NCBI GenBank assembly: GCA_022885665.1 | Contig: JAGQDJ010000260.1 | Span: 1,798,001-1,862,000 of the forward strand | Direction of reading: 5' to 3' | DNA: 64,000 nt | Source of the DNA: Triops longicaudatus | Lineage: Eukaryota; Arthropoda; Branchiopoda; Notostraca; Triopsidae | Shown here: piece by piece, positions 36,169-47,600 of the stretch | Layout of the letters: every line of letters begins with the position of its first letter | How positions within the stretch are numbered: position 1 is the first letter of the stretch | Position numbers and translations under genes: made by a program | The notes under the pieces: model-generated | What the model was told of the DNA's origin: nothing | The model's input: only the letters and a program-made list of their open reading frames with translations | Database searches by the model: none

Positions 36169-38067
36169 CTAAAGACTTGCTCTATATTCCTGCGAGGTAT
36201 TATGTACAATACTATTAGCGTTTTCACGTTGGTCGTCATTGTATGGCTCAGAGAACATTCCGTTTCCACTAAAATGGAAATTGCGCTCAATGATGTATAA
36301 TAGGAGCTGAAGAGTTTGAGGGTGATTTCGCCACTTGGTAAACGGCTGAAGTTCAGGCAGGGCGGCCAGTTTCGGTAAATGATGGGCAATAACCGGCATG
36401 GGATAGAGGACTAGCTGAATTCCACGGTACATTTGTTCAGGAGAGAACCCTTCACGGGTAAGCAAGTCGACCACATTTTGCACATGCACTAACTCTAAGT
36501 GATGCCAATGAGGGTGTTCAGAAAGTCGCGCTCGTACCGCACTGTCGCTTTCGTCGACCACTTCACTCAAGTACTGCAGAAGCTGATCGTCAATACGATG
36601 TAGCTTATCATTCGCAATGACTTGAGTATACCTGGAGTTGCAATTCGGTTAACAAGATTCAAGGAACGTCATTTTAACTCACCTAAAATTCTGGCATGAC
36701 AGAAGCTGCACAGAAATTTTGTGAGGGTGCGCGTGGCGGGCATCTTGAAGTCGGGCATAGGCCCGGTCGTAATGGAGTAAAACGGACAAGAATCGACTAT
36801 GCCTTCTTAGAATGTTGTACTCTGGTATCTGCTCCGCTTGTGCCAGACGCGCGCGAAGTACAGAAGGATCAAGGTACATTACACGAACGCAGTTCTGGAT
36901 AGCTTCTTCCGAGAACCCGTAACATCTCAATGCAATTAGATTGGGCAAAACTACATCCGGTCCAAATTCCAACAATCGAGGGTAACCGCTCAACAGCTCA
37001 GGTAAAGTCAAAGTGCCCAATCGGGGAACGTGTTTGCAAAATGCGTTCAGAACGTTTGGTGCGTAACGGAAGAGCTTGTTTATCCTCATAATCTGTTAAA
37101 ACATGAATAAAAGTTGGTTTAATGTAAACAGGTAACGAATTAAGTACTTTTTCTGCGGTAAATCCACCACGTTTAAGGTAACTGCCAATAGTGTTAACAT
37201 AGGAGATACTTCGCCCAAGGATTTCATCACGGTGTTCCACGATTTGTTTGGCTTCTTCAGGGGAACACTCAATCTTCCACATAAAATAATGCTGGAAAAT
37301 GAGGGACTTTATATCCGCAATTGTGGTATTAGCTTCGTCGAGTTCATTCAATGCTTCGCGAAGCTTCGATAAGGTGGTAACAGACCAAGAGTCCAACTGA
37401 TTTAGTAAGTTTTGTTGTATGCTAAAGCTGTGCGGCAAGTTAAAGTGAGCTTTTGCTACTTCTAAGCAATGGTAGACGGCAGCAGGGTACCTTCAAAATT
37501 CCAATTAGTAGGTTCTATAGAGGCTTAAGAACTTAAAAAAGGTATATACTTGAGAATGTAACTAGTTTGAATACGTTCTATGCCTAATTCGTGAAGGCTT
37601 TGTATCGTGTCATCTATACTGAATTTGTCCCGAGCGAGGAGAGCTATGTCCTTACGAATGTCTTCTTTGGAAAAGCCCAACTGTTTTAACATGACGATCA
37701 TTTTCTCGAGTTGCTTTGGGTCTGGAATCTCTTCTGGGGATGAACAACTTGCATCTACAGTTTCTAAACTGTTATTTGCAGCATATATTGAGAAGTTGGG
37801 TCCTATGGAAGATAGTTATAAAACTTCAGAAGATGGTATTACCACGAAATTATGTAGGATTAACAAACCTAATAATTTCCTAAGCACTCTAATGCGAGTA
37901 TTCTTCTTGGGGAGTTTGGGTTTTAATATATCTTCTTCCTTGTAGCTTATAATTTTAAGCCGCAGTGGGTTTATTATTGTGTCCACTTGAACGCTGGAAA
38001 ATGGACGGAGTCGGACACCATTTACTCTCATCGTTCTTAGTCCAAACCTTAGCATTTTCTCAAGCAT
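36169..38067 (-). CDS. Mitochondrial transcription termination factor (mTERF) family
   Basis: Five exons on the minus strand: 38067-37869, 37802-37550, 37490-37148, 37092-36683, 36631-36169; 555 aa with consistent phases. mTERF proteins bind mitochondrial DNA or rRNA and tune transcription and ribosome assembly. The N-terminus is rich in Arg and hydroxyl residues with almost no acid (MLRFGLRTMRVNGVRLRPFS), as expected of a mitochondrial presequence. The rest is a chain of about 30-residue helical mTERF repeats: LLSGYPRLLEFGPDVVLPNL, ALRCYGFSEEAIQNCVRVMY, LLTREGFSPEQMYRGIQLVL and YPMPVIAHHLPKLAALPEL show the Leu/Pro pattern. It most resembles the long arthropod member mTERF5, but subfamily is not certain. 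The gene is divergent with LYRM2 and convergent with PGGHG. Confidence 0.85.
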
Positions 38068-38344
38068 TTCAAACACACATGTTCACCACATTTGTATATT
38101 GAAAAAATAAACAGCTCTTTTGTGCAACATTGCCAAGTGTAACTCACAATTCATGACGTTCATGAGTAACAACAATCTACATTAAGTGTGAAAAAAATAG
38201 AATATAAAAAACGATGTAATTTTTATGGGATATTCTTTTATTTTTTCGAGTTCCTGGACTACCAGATTAAGGTATTAATCTATAATGGCAACTATGACTG
38301 TTTTGAAAATTTTGTTGTGATGGAATACAGTTTGCTTTGGTAAA
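38068..38344. promoter_or_regulatory. Shared intergenic region, mTERF and LYRM2 (divergent)
   Basis: Only 277 bases separate the start codons of two genes for mitochondrial proteins transcribed in opposite directions. Both promoters and both 5' UTRs must fit here, or a single bidirectional promoter serves both. I saw no strong TATA box on either strand; the sequence is AT-rich. Confidence 0.6.
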
Positions 38345-39016
38345 ATGCCGGGAGTAGGGAAAAACGTATTGTCCTTAAAACAGGTAATATTTTTTCCGGA
38401 GAAAATGCTTAGAAATGTACAAAATCTTACATAGATATTTTTTTCATATTTTGGCAAATCTATATAAATGTGCAATATGAATGCTTTCGGCAAGATGAGA
38501 CGTTCACTCCTGAAATTAAAGACAGACTGCACTTTACTTATTTCGGGTGTACACTTTACGTTACTCAGTTTTTGCCTACGTTAAACTCTGTAGCATCACC
38601 AAGTATTGAGGTATAGACAGCATAAACGGGCTCAATTGTCAGAGTTAAATAATTTGTGGTTGAAAAAAAAGTCATCAGTGTATATAAAGTACCGAACTTC
38701 CAGTTAATTATTTAATTTTTTTCTCTCGCAGTTTATGCTCCGGCAAGAAGTTTTGAACCTGTACCGCAATGTTTTCCGAAGCTTGAGGAAAGTTGAAGAC
38801 ACCGCCGAACGAAAGTCGTTGGAAGATTGGGCTCGTTCAGAATTTCGTGCTCACACTTCGCATACGGACGAAGTAAATTCTGCATATCCGATTCTGCGTA
38901 ATTAATCGTAAGTGTATCATTGTTTCTACCTGTCTTAGGAATCTATCAAACATCTTTTGCAATATGGCAAAAAGATGTTACAAGAGTACGAGAGTTCTGT
39001 AGGACGTGCTAAGTGA
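38345..39016 (+). CDS. LYRM2: LYR motif-containing protein 2
   Basis: Small mitochondrial LYR protein of 85 aa (human LYRM2 is 88 aa), linked in mammals to complex I activity. Exons: 38345-38383, 38732-38872, 38939-39016. The 13-codon first exon (MPGVGKNVLSLKQ) was found because it joins in phase to FMLRQEVLNLYRN exactly where human LYRM2 has LKQ followed by FVRRQ. The LYR triad is in EVLNLYRNVFRSLRKV, followed by ERKSLEDWARSEFRAH, the conserved DWAR-EFR block of LYRM2, and ESIKHLLQYGKKMLQE. Human LYRM2 has a mitochondrial N-terminus of similar length. It ends 103 bases from the stop of the convergent Diversin-like gene. Confidence 0.93.
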
Positions 39017-39119
39017 ATTACGACGATTTAAAATAGTCATAGTTTGTCTTGTATTTGTACATGGAAAAAAAAACAACACGTGCTCTTCAAAGAACGGTAC
39101 TTCCAATAATGGTACTTAG

Positions 39120-42100
39120 TTACACTAAACTTGACGCACTTATTGTCCCAGGAGGAAACAGTTCCTCTTCCGTTAAATAAGGCAGATGGTGATGAGTAGA
39201 TGCATTTGTGGAGTGTAGTGGCAAAATGGGTAACGTCCTTGCCAAGTCTCTGGCGAAATGAGACTGGAACGTGGTCGGTCCGGCTGTCTTTTCAAGGAAA
39301 TGATCCGGGTCCAACATATCTGTCGCTCCTGTGAGTTATGAGAAAAGTTACGTGTTAATTAACCCTCTAGGCATGGTTTTTAAGACCCACCACTTGTATA
39401 GTAAATTAAATAAAAATGGCTTTAAAACCCCCTTTTTTTTGTGCGTGCTCTTAAATCACTTGGTTGGGTACTTGCAAAAACCACCAACGGGCAACTTCTG
39501 ACATGACAGAAAAAATAACAGCAGTAAAAGAAAAGTACCCGATAACGCTGGGGAAGTTCCGTGTGAGCTACCACAAACCCGTGTGCTATAACCAGAGTCA
39601 TTATGCCGGTCGCGTTCAAAATCTGGGTCGTAAGGATAATTTCTGACATATGGATCATAGCCGAAAGCGTAGCCTGACACATCAACCATTTTGCCCTCTT
39701 TGGTCTTTTGAAATACAGCACCGCCCCCAGAAAAGTGATGATTGTTAAATGGTAGGTCACGTGATGTAAGTGCTGCATTGGGGTTTTGTTCGCGGTTAAA
39801 GATCAATTCGGGAGTATCGTTCGCATGTGAATGAGCCGAATGCGTCTTATCAGACCTATAATTATGAAAAAAAAGAAAAAATACCACATCAATAGTCTTG
39901 TTCACAAGGCTAATTTGCTTACTTCCTCTAAACGGCAGTTAATCGACAGTTTGGAAATACATATAATTTCGAGCAGGTACTTTTTTTCTTACCCGAGATC
40001 TGAACTGACTAGCGGCACATTAGCCTCCGAGCGCCCTTGATCTATACCATTGTAATGAATCGGTGGAGGAATGAGTTCTTGTAACGTCTCTTCGATTTCC
40101 TTGATGTCGTCAGGGTTCAAGTCCTCGGATTGCGTATCCGAGTCATGATCGTTGGGATGCTGGTTGTTGTATTGCGTGTCGGCCGTGAGGCGGTGATGGT
40201 GAGCGGTGCGATTCTCATAATGTGCGATGATCGCGTCTAGTTCTTGCTGTTGCTGACTTCTCAGCTCAGCCAAAGCCAGCCGGGCCTTTAAGGTTTGCAT
40301 AGCTTGACTCCGGATATCACGAGCAGAATAGGGGATGTCGTCATCATTGGTGGGCTGTACCTCTGGGGCTGTACTTTTTGTACCGTCGTTTGTTTGCGGA
40401 GCACCATCAATCACCACTTGGTCGTCGACTAAAGCAGACAAGCGACTTAAGCTTGGTCCGGTTTCGAGACCTAGTCGATCCACCGTGGCTTTAGTACTTT
40501 GCATATCTAAGTAGTGGTTTTCTTCTTGGAGAGGGGGCGATTTGCGGTGTGTAGGTACCGCGTAAACATCCGCAATACTGTTCGGCACGATGACGGCTGG
40601 CGGCACCCCAGCTAGACCTGTCGATTCCATATGCGATGGTCGTAAATTGGCCCCGGTTACGATGCTCTCCCGAATGCGCTGTAATCCAGCTTGAGTGCTT
40701 TCCAGGTTCAGGCTATCCACGGTACGCTGAAGGCCTTCAAGATGGACTTGCGTACGTTGCTCTAGTGCAGTAATGCGCGAATCGAGCCGGTGGTGAGTTG
40801 AGTCTAAACGGCCTAGGATATCCAATTTGTCGCGCTCTAATCGACATTCCAAGCGGTGCAACAGCGGTCCACAATAACACGGCACAATGCCCGCAGGTCC
40901 CTATGTCAAAAACGCTTGATTTACTTCAAATAAATCATTGTATAGAACAAGTTCTGTCGTGCAGTACATGACTACGACATTAGCTGTGAACAAATCGTAC
41001 AGTAAGGATTATTGGTTTACGAAAAGGTCGGAAAGAAATCGTTTGCATAATTACTGAATTATGTAAAGAAGCCGTGCTAGTCTGAAATTTGAATAAACCG
41101 TGCAGGTTTGGAATACATTACCTGAACTTCAAATAAGTTGTTAGGGCGTACGTCCTCGTTAATAGCGTTAAACAAACATTAATGGAAATGCTGTCGTTTT
41201 ACGGTACGGGACTTACCTTACGAACGTTTCCAGCCAAATCTAAGTAAAACCTTTCGCCGTCTAGCAGAGCTTCGCTGGGCAACCGATAAAACTTGGAATG
41301 CAGTACGTTTGCCAGTTCAGGACTATCGTGGCATCCATAGGGGGACCACAGGTTGCAATTCTTCTCTCCATGTTTCGTTTTGTGCTTTTGTTTTGCAAAG
41401 AAAAGAGGCGTTCAAGGTTACAGTCGATTAAGAGTACTCTAATAGAGCTGCAAATTACTTTTTTGGACGCAGATTTCCGCTTGGAGCCAGCGCTGTCTTT
41501 GCTGGAGCTGTCCGTTTTTTCGCGTTTGATTCCATGCTCTGACTCGCGAGACTGGCGTCTTGATTGACTCTTGGACCTTTGCCTTACTTCGCGTTCCTTC
41601 GAATCGTGTCTTTCGCTTTTATGATGCCTAGATGAGCGCGACTGGCTTACTTTGGGCGGGTTTTCTAGCATAGCAATGATTTCGCGATGCTGCTTTCTTT
41701 GCGCAATATCCAGAGCCGTTTCATTTTGCTAAACACATCATTTCATGTTTTAGTTCACTCTGCAACTTCTTCCAAGGAAAAAAGTTGTATACCTTGTTTC
41801 TTAAGGTTAAAAGGGTTGGACAACCTGTACTTAGCAAAATGCGAGTGAGTTTCCGGCGTCCCATGGCGGCAGCTATGTGCAACGCAGTATCTCCATTCTG
41901 TACGTAGAAAAAAAAATACTAAAAAGCAGCCAAGCTAAATGCGAGTAGGAGGCGCTTAGTTAATTTTACGTTTCACTAAGTTTTATGTTTCGCCGCCGTG
42001 GCTACGTAATCTGTGTTTAAGAGGTATGTGAGATGCGTACCTTGTTTTGCTCCGCTGCGTTGCACCTGGCACTAATGAGAATCCGCATAACGCCCGCGTG

Positions 42101-44604
42101 GCCATAACGAGCGCTAGTATGAAGAGGTGTGTCACCATACTTTAAAGAAAAATGACATTACTAAATTAGAAACTTGGAAGCTAAAACAGATAAGCCGTCT
42201 TTTTTCGGATACAGTGGAACATAACATAGGGGTAGCAGGCAGAAATAGGTCACTTAGAAATCCTACGGACGGAACTAATCATTTAAACCTTTGTTTTTGC
42301 TCGATGGATAAATTACATTGGGCTGTGTTGCGTATCAGATGAAGCGTTGACCCCTTTCGGCGTCATACCATGCAAATGACTAACGGGTTTCTTAAAACAG
42401 TGCGTGCTGCGTAATAAAGACTCGCAGCTTTTTGTGGCGACACTGGTAATACATGTAAATCAGTTAGGGTACTACACTCACTGTGCGGAGCTAATTACGG
42501 CCAAAACGAGTCTGAAGGTACTTTCCAACTGTTTGTGCTCGAACTGGAGAAGATATGTCATCGTAATGGACAAAATCGGTAACCCGTTCTCTTATTACGA
42601 AAGGCAGAAAAACGCGAAGTAGCGGACAGGTGAAGGAAATTCTTTTTCAAAAAGTGCTCGCTCGATTTTGTCTTGTCAGGTGCTTAACACGATGCGTTCA
42701 AAGCTTCAGTTAAACTGACAAAAATGTGTAAAATAAATTGCAGTTATTTTGAGAAAAAAGTATTATTTTCATCAATTAATATTTTTTGTTAAAATTAACA
42801 TTATTATGATTTATCATGAGATTATGATTGTGTACTTTATGTTTCGAAGGAATTAATCACAGTGGTATTGGGATATTGCATATGCACTAATTATAAACCA
42901 TTTTTTCGCAAACGTGTATTAGACCGATAGAGGCATCAGTTGAGCCAGCTTTGCGTGCAGATCCGTGTTGTGTTGAACCGGTATCGGTTTGGTGTAGCAA
43001 TTTCCCCATCTTGTTTTACACGATGTTGCCTTATTAATCCACACCTTTTTGTGTGCAAAGTTTGCTAAGACAAGCCAGCAGCTGCTATTCGGAATTAATA
43101 ACTCGGACTAACGAAAGGTTTGGCTGATTTATTGTTTTCGCAATATGGCCCTTTACCAACTCTGCGCTCAAAGAAGGAAATAACGTGATTCTGTCAGGGT
43201 CTATTCACACGCATGATCTAAGACCCCAAGGTCGGCCACAGTTGAAGATGAGCTACGCTTTCGGTAACATGGTGACATTGTGATACGAATGTCACATTAT
43301 GACAATACTAGCTACGGATCGACCGTACAGAACGTTGTACTAGGCTATGTTGAAAAAGTCATTTATCATCTGGATAATATACATCAGCATTTGATTCCAA
43401 CATATTTTGTTTTCACGTCTTAAGTTTTAAAACGTTTGGTATCTTTCTAAGTGCGCTAAAAATGATCAAGTAGAACACTGAAAACCCATAAAACGCGAGC
43501 ACATTCCACTGTCGAAACCTCTCTATCCTACATTGTTCGATGCATTTAAGTACACAAGCATTCGGGAATAATTTTGCACCACTTTTCGTGATTTTATGAT
43601 AAGGACGCCACACGACGTAAGAATCTGACGTTTTCTACGCCTATCAGTGATCATGCAATGCCCCGAAACCAACACTTTCCTGACTTTCCAGTCGAATTTT
43701 TTGAGTTATAGCCGGCCACCGAACAATTCTGTATCTAGATGAGGATCTTATTGTGTAAAGACAGTCTTTAGGGGGGCGGGTAAGCGGTCTATCGAATACA
43801 CAAGACAGCTCTATGATCCTTGTTGAAAGATTTATGGTATTGAAGGAAGCTTTGTAGGGGGAAAAAGGAATTAAGACAACTTGAAAAACGGAGAAAAGCG
43901 GTAACGCGTGACAGTACGTACGTGATTCTTGGTATCGGGGTTGGCTCCAGCCAGCAGCAAGACCCTGCAGGTTTCATTGTGTCCGTTTTGACAACAAAGG
44001 TGGAGTGGCGTAAAGCCGGCTCTGTTGGCGCTCTGCACGTTGGCGTGGAATTTACAGAGCAGCGCTGCCGTTTGACTGTAGCCCCGCCAGGCGGCTTCGT
44101 GCAGCGCGCTGTTGCCGTGCTAAAGGGGATGAATTCCAGTTTTGCATGAGAATGCCCGTTATGCAACCATTCACTTGTTCATCCACATGTAATAAAACGC
44201 AAGAAAACTGTTGCACTTGTACGACTCCAGACCCGAAAAGTCAACATTCCACATCCCCCAACCTCAAAATTATTATAACTGCCGTGCGTGGCTGCCGCCA
44301 GCCAGAAACGCCTGATTTATAGTCGAGTAATTTTTCAAACTAGCTTTCCTTTTTTCCGTTGTCGACGGGCACGCGGCTGTGTAAATTCCAAATTTGTTCA
44401 GAAATGCCTACTTTTTATTGTTATGGGTATGTTTCGTTGTTTTCTTGCGTTCTGGGTCTTGAGCCTCAAAAATTAGAGTGTGAAAAAATAAGGGAGCTTT
44501 ACCACAGCGTCTTGATGAGTAACGTCAGCCCCGTGCTTCAGTAACTGGCCGACAATATCCACGTGGCCTTCCGCAGCCGCTCGTTGCAAGGGAGTCGACG
44601 AGGC
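39120..44604 (-). CDS. ANKRD6: ANKRD6/Diversin (Diego)-like ankyrin protein, 5' exons missing
   Basis: Planar-polarity and Wnt-pathway scaffold family (vertebrate Diversin, fly Diego). Visible exons, minus strand: 44604-44503, 44119-43922, 42139-42041, 41897-41793, 41728-41459, 41384-41217, 40900-39993, 39855-39539, 39328-39120, all in phase. Ankyrin repeats come first: STPLQRAAAEGHVDIVGQLL, GNSALHEAAWRGYSQTAALL, AGFTPLHLCCQNGHNETCRV, GDTPLHTSARYGHAGVMRIL, NGDTALHIAAAMGRRKLTRI and NETALDIAQRKQHREIIAML. An Arg/Ser-rich segment (RSKSQSRRQSRESE) and a short SRKRK-type basic stretch follow. Then comes the conserved Diversin block, RFYLDLAGNVRK|GPAGIVPC and YCGPLLHRLECRLERDKLDI, leading into a coiled coil, an acidic region and a Tyr-rich tail. 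The order matches human ANKRD6. The N-terminus (about 50-70 aa and the first ankyrin repeat) was not found, so the 5' end given is only the last exon seen. Confidence 0.88.
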
Positions 44605-47600
44605 CTGTTGAAAAAAAAATGAATTACTTTTTCTAGGCCTATGAAATTATACAGTGGTAAACAAGGAAACATGACAAAGCTTTTTCGATTGGTTGCATTT
44701 TTTTCATGGTTGTTTTGGTTTTAACTTTTCGTGGAAAGAATAAGGAAAGAGGGATTGAAATGCTACACAACGGGAACTCACGTGCTTTATACACAATTAG
44801 CGAGAAACAAGTTCCGCTCGCCTGGTATCAAATTCGTTCCAATTCCTTAGATATGGCCCGCACCCTTTAAGCTTAAATGGTTCCCTTTTTTCTAGGATTC
44901 CAAGTCAAGTCTTCTTTCTTAAATAGCAACCGTTACAAAACTATGGTCCGGAGGTTCTTTAATGAGGAATTTTTTGACAGGGTCCATTATGCAAGCATTT
45001 AAAACAAAATAATGAAAAATGTGCGCGGCTTTGTTAGCGAAATCAAATTCCTTTTCATCCGGGCCAAATGTTTTGGTAACAATCTAAAAAGTCAAGAGGC
45101 GCCAGTCTTAAATAATTTTCAGTGACAAATATGGAGCGACTATTATTTCAAGCTATAAAAGTGTCCTGTCTTAATATAAGCAGCGCTTTCTCTTGGTTTC
45201 TATTCTAGCGAATCAAAATGAGGTCTTGGGCGCTCGAAAAATCGTGACAGACGACGTAAGAAAAAGGGAAAAATTTGAATACAAAGAATAATCAGATTCT
45301 TATAGCAACGCATAGGCAAAGCTTTCTTTCTCTGGGCTTAATGCTGAAGTCAATTCCTGAATGAGGAATACAAAGCGTACAGAGTTTGAAGGTTCGAAGT
45401 GACGTTATTGATTACTTTTTCAGGCAACACTGGTTTATATTGCTTTACTTAGAGGGGAGCAAAGATTGCTCTTATGTTGTTCGCTCGGGCAAAGGAAAGA
45501 TGGAATCAGAACTGGTAAGGTTTCACGGTGTCTTGTCGTGCCATATCATAATGTACTATATCATGTCCACAACAGCCATTAACGGACCTTTTGAAAACGT
45601 TGCGAACGAAGACTTGTTTTCTTTGCGAGTCAATTTTCGCGAGCTACGTGTAAATCAACAGCCTCTGGCTGCCTTATGCCCTGAATCCGTATTTAAAGCT
45701 AGTCATCCATTCCATGAAGGTTTCTACTATGCTTCAACATTGTTACGACTTCCTAATGTGCTATAATACGCATTCCTCAGCTACTGGGTAGAAAACTGAG
45801 CATTCGACACTTGTTTAATTCTTTAGAAAAATTCAAGCTGACGGGAAGTGACTTTTGTCCTGTAAAACGGTTTATACTTCTCCCACTTATTCGGATAAGT
45901 TGTATAATTTTTGTTTTCCGTGGCAAGATTTTTAAAACTTTCATAAGTTTTACTATCTTTTGAAGTTTATTCCTCAGCTCTGATGGAAAGATAGCCATCG
46001 CCTGGGGGGTTTTGGGGGTTATAAATTTTCTTTATTATCAGGTGGACTCACTGTTAGAAGGATAACGTTATTTATGTCCCTGTTGGTTAATTTTAAAGAT
46101 TACAGGAATAGGTGTACTTCGAGGGCATTTGTTTGTTCTTTTAGGCTTATAAACAATATCAACGGATACAAAGAAAAATAGTATTCAGACCTAATTTTTA
46201 ATGTTTTTCGTTAGGGAATGTTGTTTTCGTTAGGGAATATGCGTGCACTTGTTTTTGTGTGGTAAATGAAGTTCGCTGTAAGTGTATCAACTCATTGCTT
46301 GCGTGTTACAAGATTCCGCTTTCTGCTGTTCGATAAGGAACTAATTAATTATGCGTCTATCTCATGACACGTGAGTTGGTTACTGTTAACTATCTTGCCA
46401 ACGTTCGACAACTTGTAATTAATCTTGAAGGAGGTTCCTCCGTCGCGGACATTGCAAGGACGTTACTTAAGGTACTTGATTCCCTTTTGTGATTTCCTAA
46501 ATAAGCCATGCATGCTTGATAACAAATAACAACAAAAAATAAAATTCGAGCGTTAAGGACCGTTTAAGCTGCTTGACAAGTATCCGTAAAACTCGTTTTC
46601 TCAAGTCTCCGTCGAGTAAGAAATGGTGCCATCAAGAATGTATTTTCCTACTTTAACGGATACTATAACCACATGGGAGCTAATTCTTCCACGCATTAAG
46701 AGGACTGAAAATGAGCACTTGTCCGAAATATATAGTCAACCTGGCGAAAGTTAAGCCTGTAGTACGGTATGCTTGAGCATTACTAGAAGCAATTAACCCT
46801 TTTTGTGTACCAAAGGTGAGAATAGTTCTTTCCTTTAAGAAAAAAAAATAATACCAAGGCAGTGGGGTATGAAAGGGGTCGTTGTACTAGAGTGAATAAA
46901 ACCCGGAGAATTTCCCTTTGACCAAATTTGGCAAAGTTTGAAAAGGACAAGACAACGAGAATAGTGACCTACAAACATGTTCCTTTTCACCCGCGTTTTT
47001 TTCACACCTATTTTTTTCTGTTGGGTATGACGCGCGGTCTTCTTGTACCTTATTAAGGAGCTAATTTTTCTACTTTGTTCTGTCGTCTCTGAATATTTCA
47101 ACAACTGCAGACACCATTAGTCAACTGTCCTAATTAGCCTTCTTGTGTCGAAACTTGTATTCAGTACGACTAGCAACGTGCAGTCCTAGATACGTTCTGG
47201 CACATTTTACTTTAACAACTTAGTGTTGGAGTTGTCGTTACCATAGGAATGGTCTTCCTTTAACGAAAGATGAGAGTGCAATTCTCGTTAGGGATCCTGT
47301 AATGGCAGTTTAGTTCTAAATGAGGCGATAAATGTCAAGCGTTTCTGGAAAGCATTTGTAGTTCGTTTTTCGCTTAAAAAGCATGCCGACGCTCAGAACC
47401 GTTCAAGGGGTTTTAGAAGCTTCAGGTAGAATGTCGAGGGAGATAAAGACCGGAAGTCATCCACGAGAGCTTTTTATGATCGCAAGAGTCAGTGTTTAGG
47501 CCAATTTGCTGTGCGTGCAGAGGCTGCGAGATTGTAAACGTCGTAAACCCGTGGTCGCGGTTCGTGAATGGAAACTCCTTTCAAAAAAACTAACGCACGC

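Noticed and set aside
44066..44166. Upstream extension of the minus-strand frame starting MHNGHSHAKLEF
   Set aside because: It is out of frame with the ankyrin exon that begins at the CTTTAG acceptor (44119).
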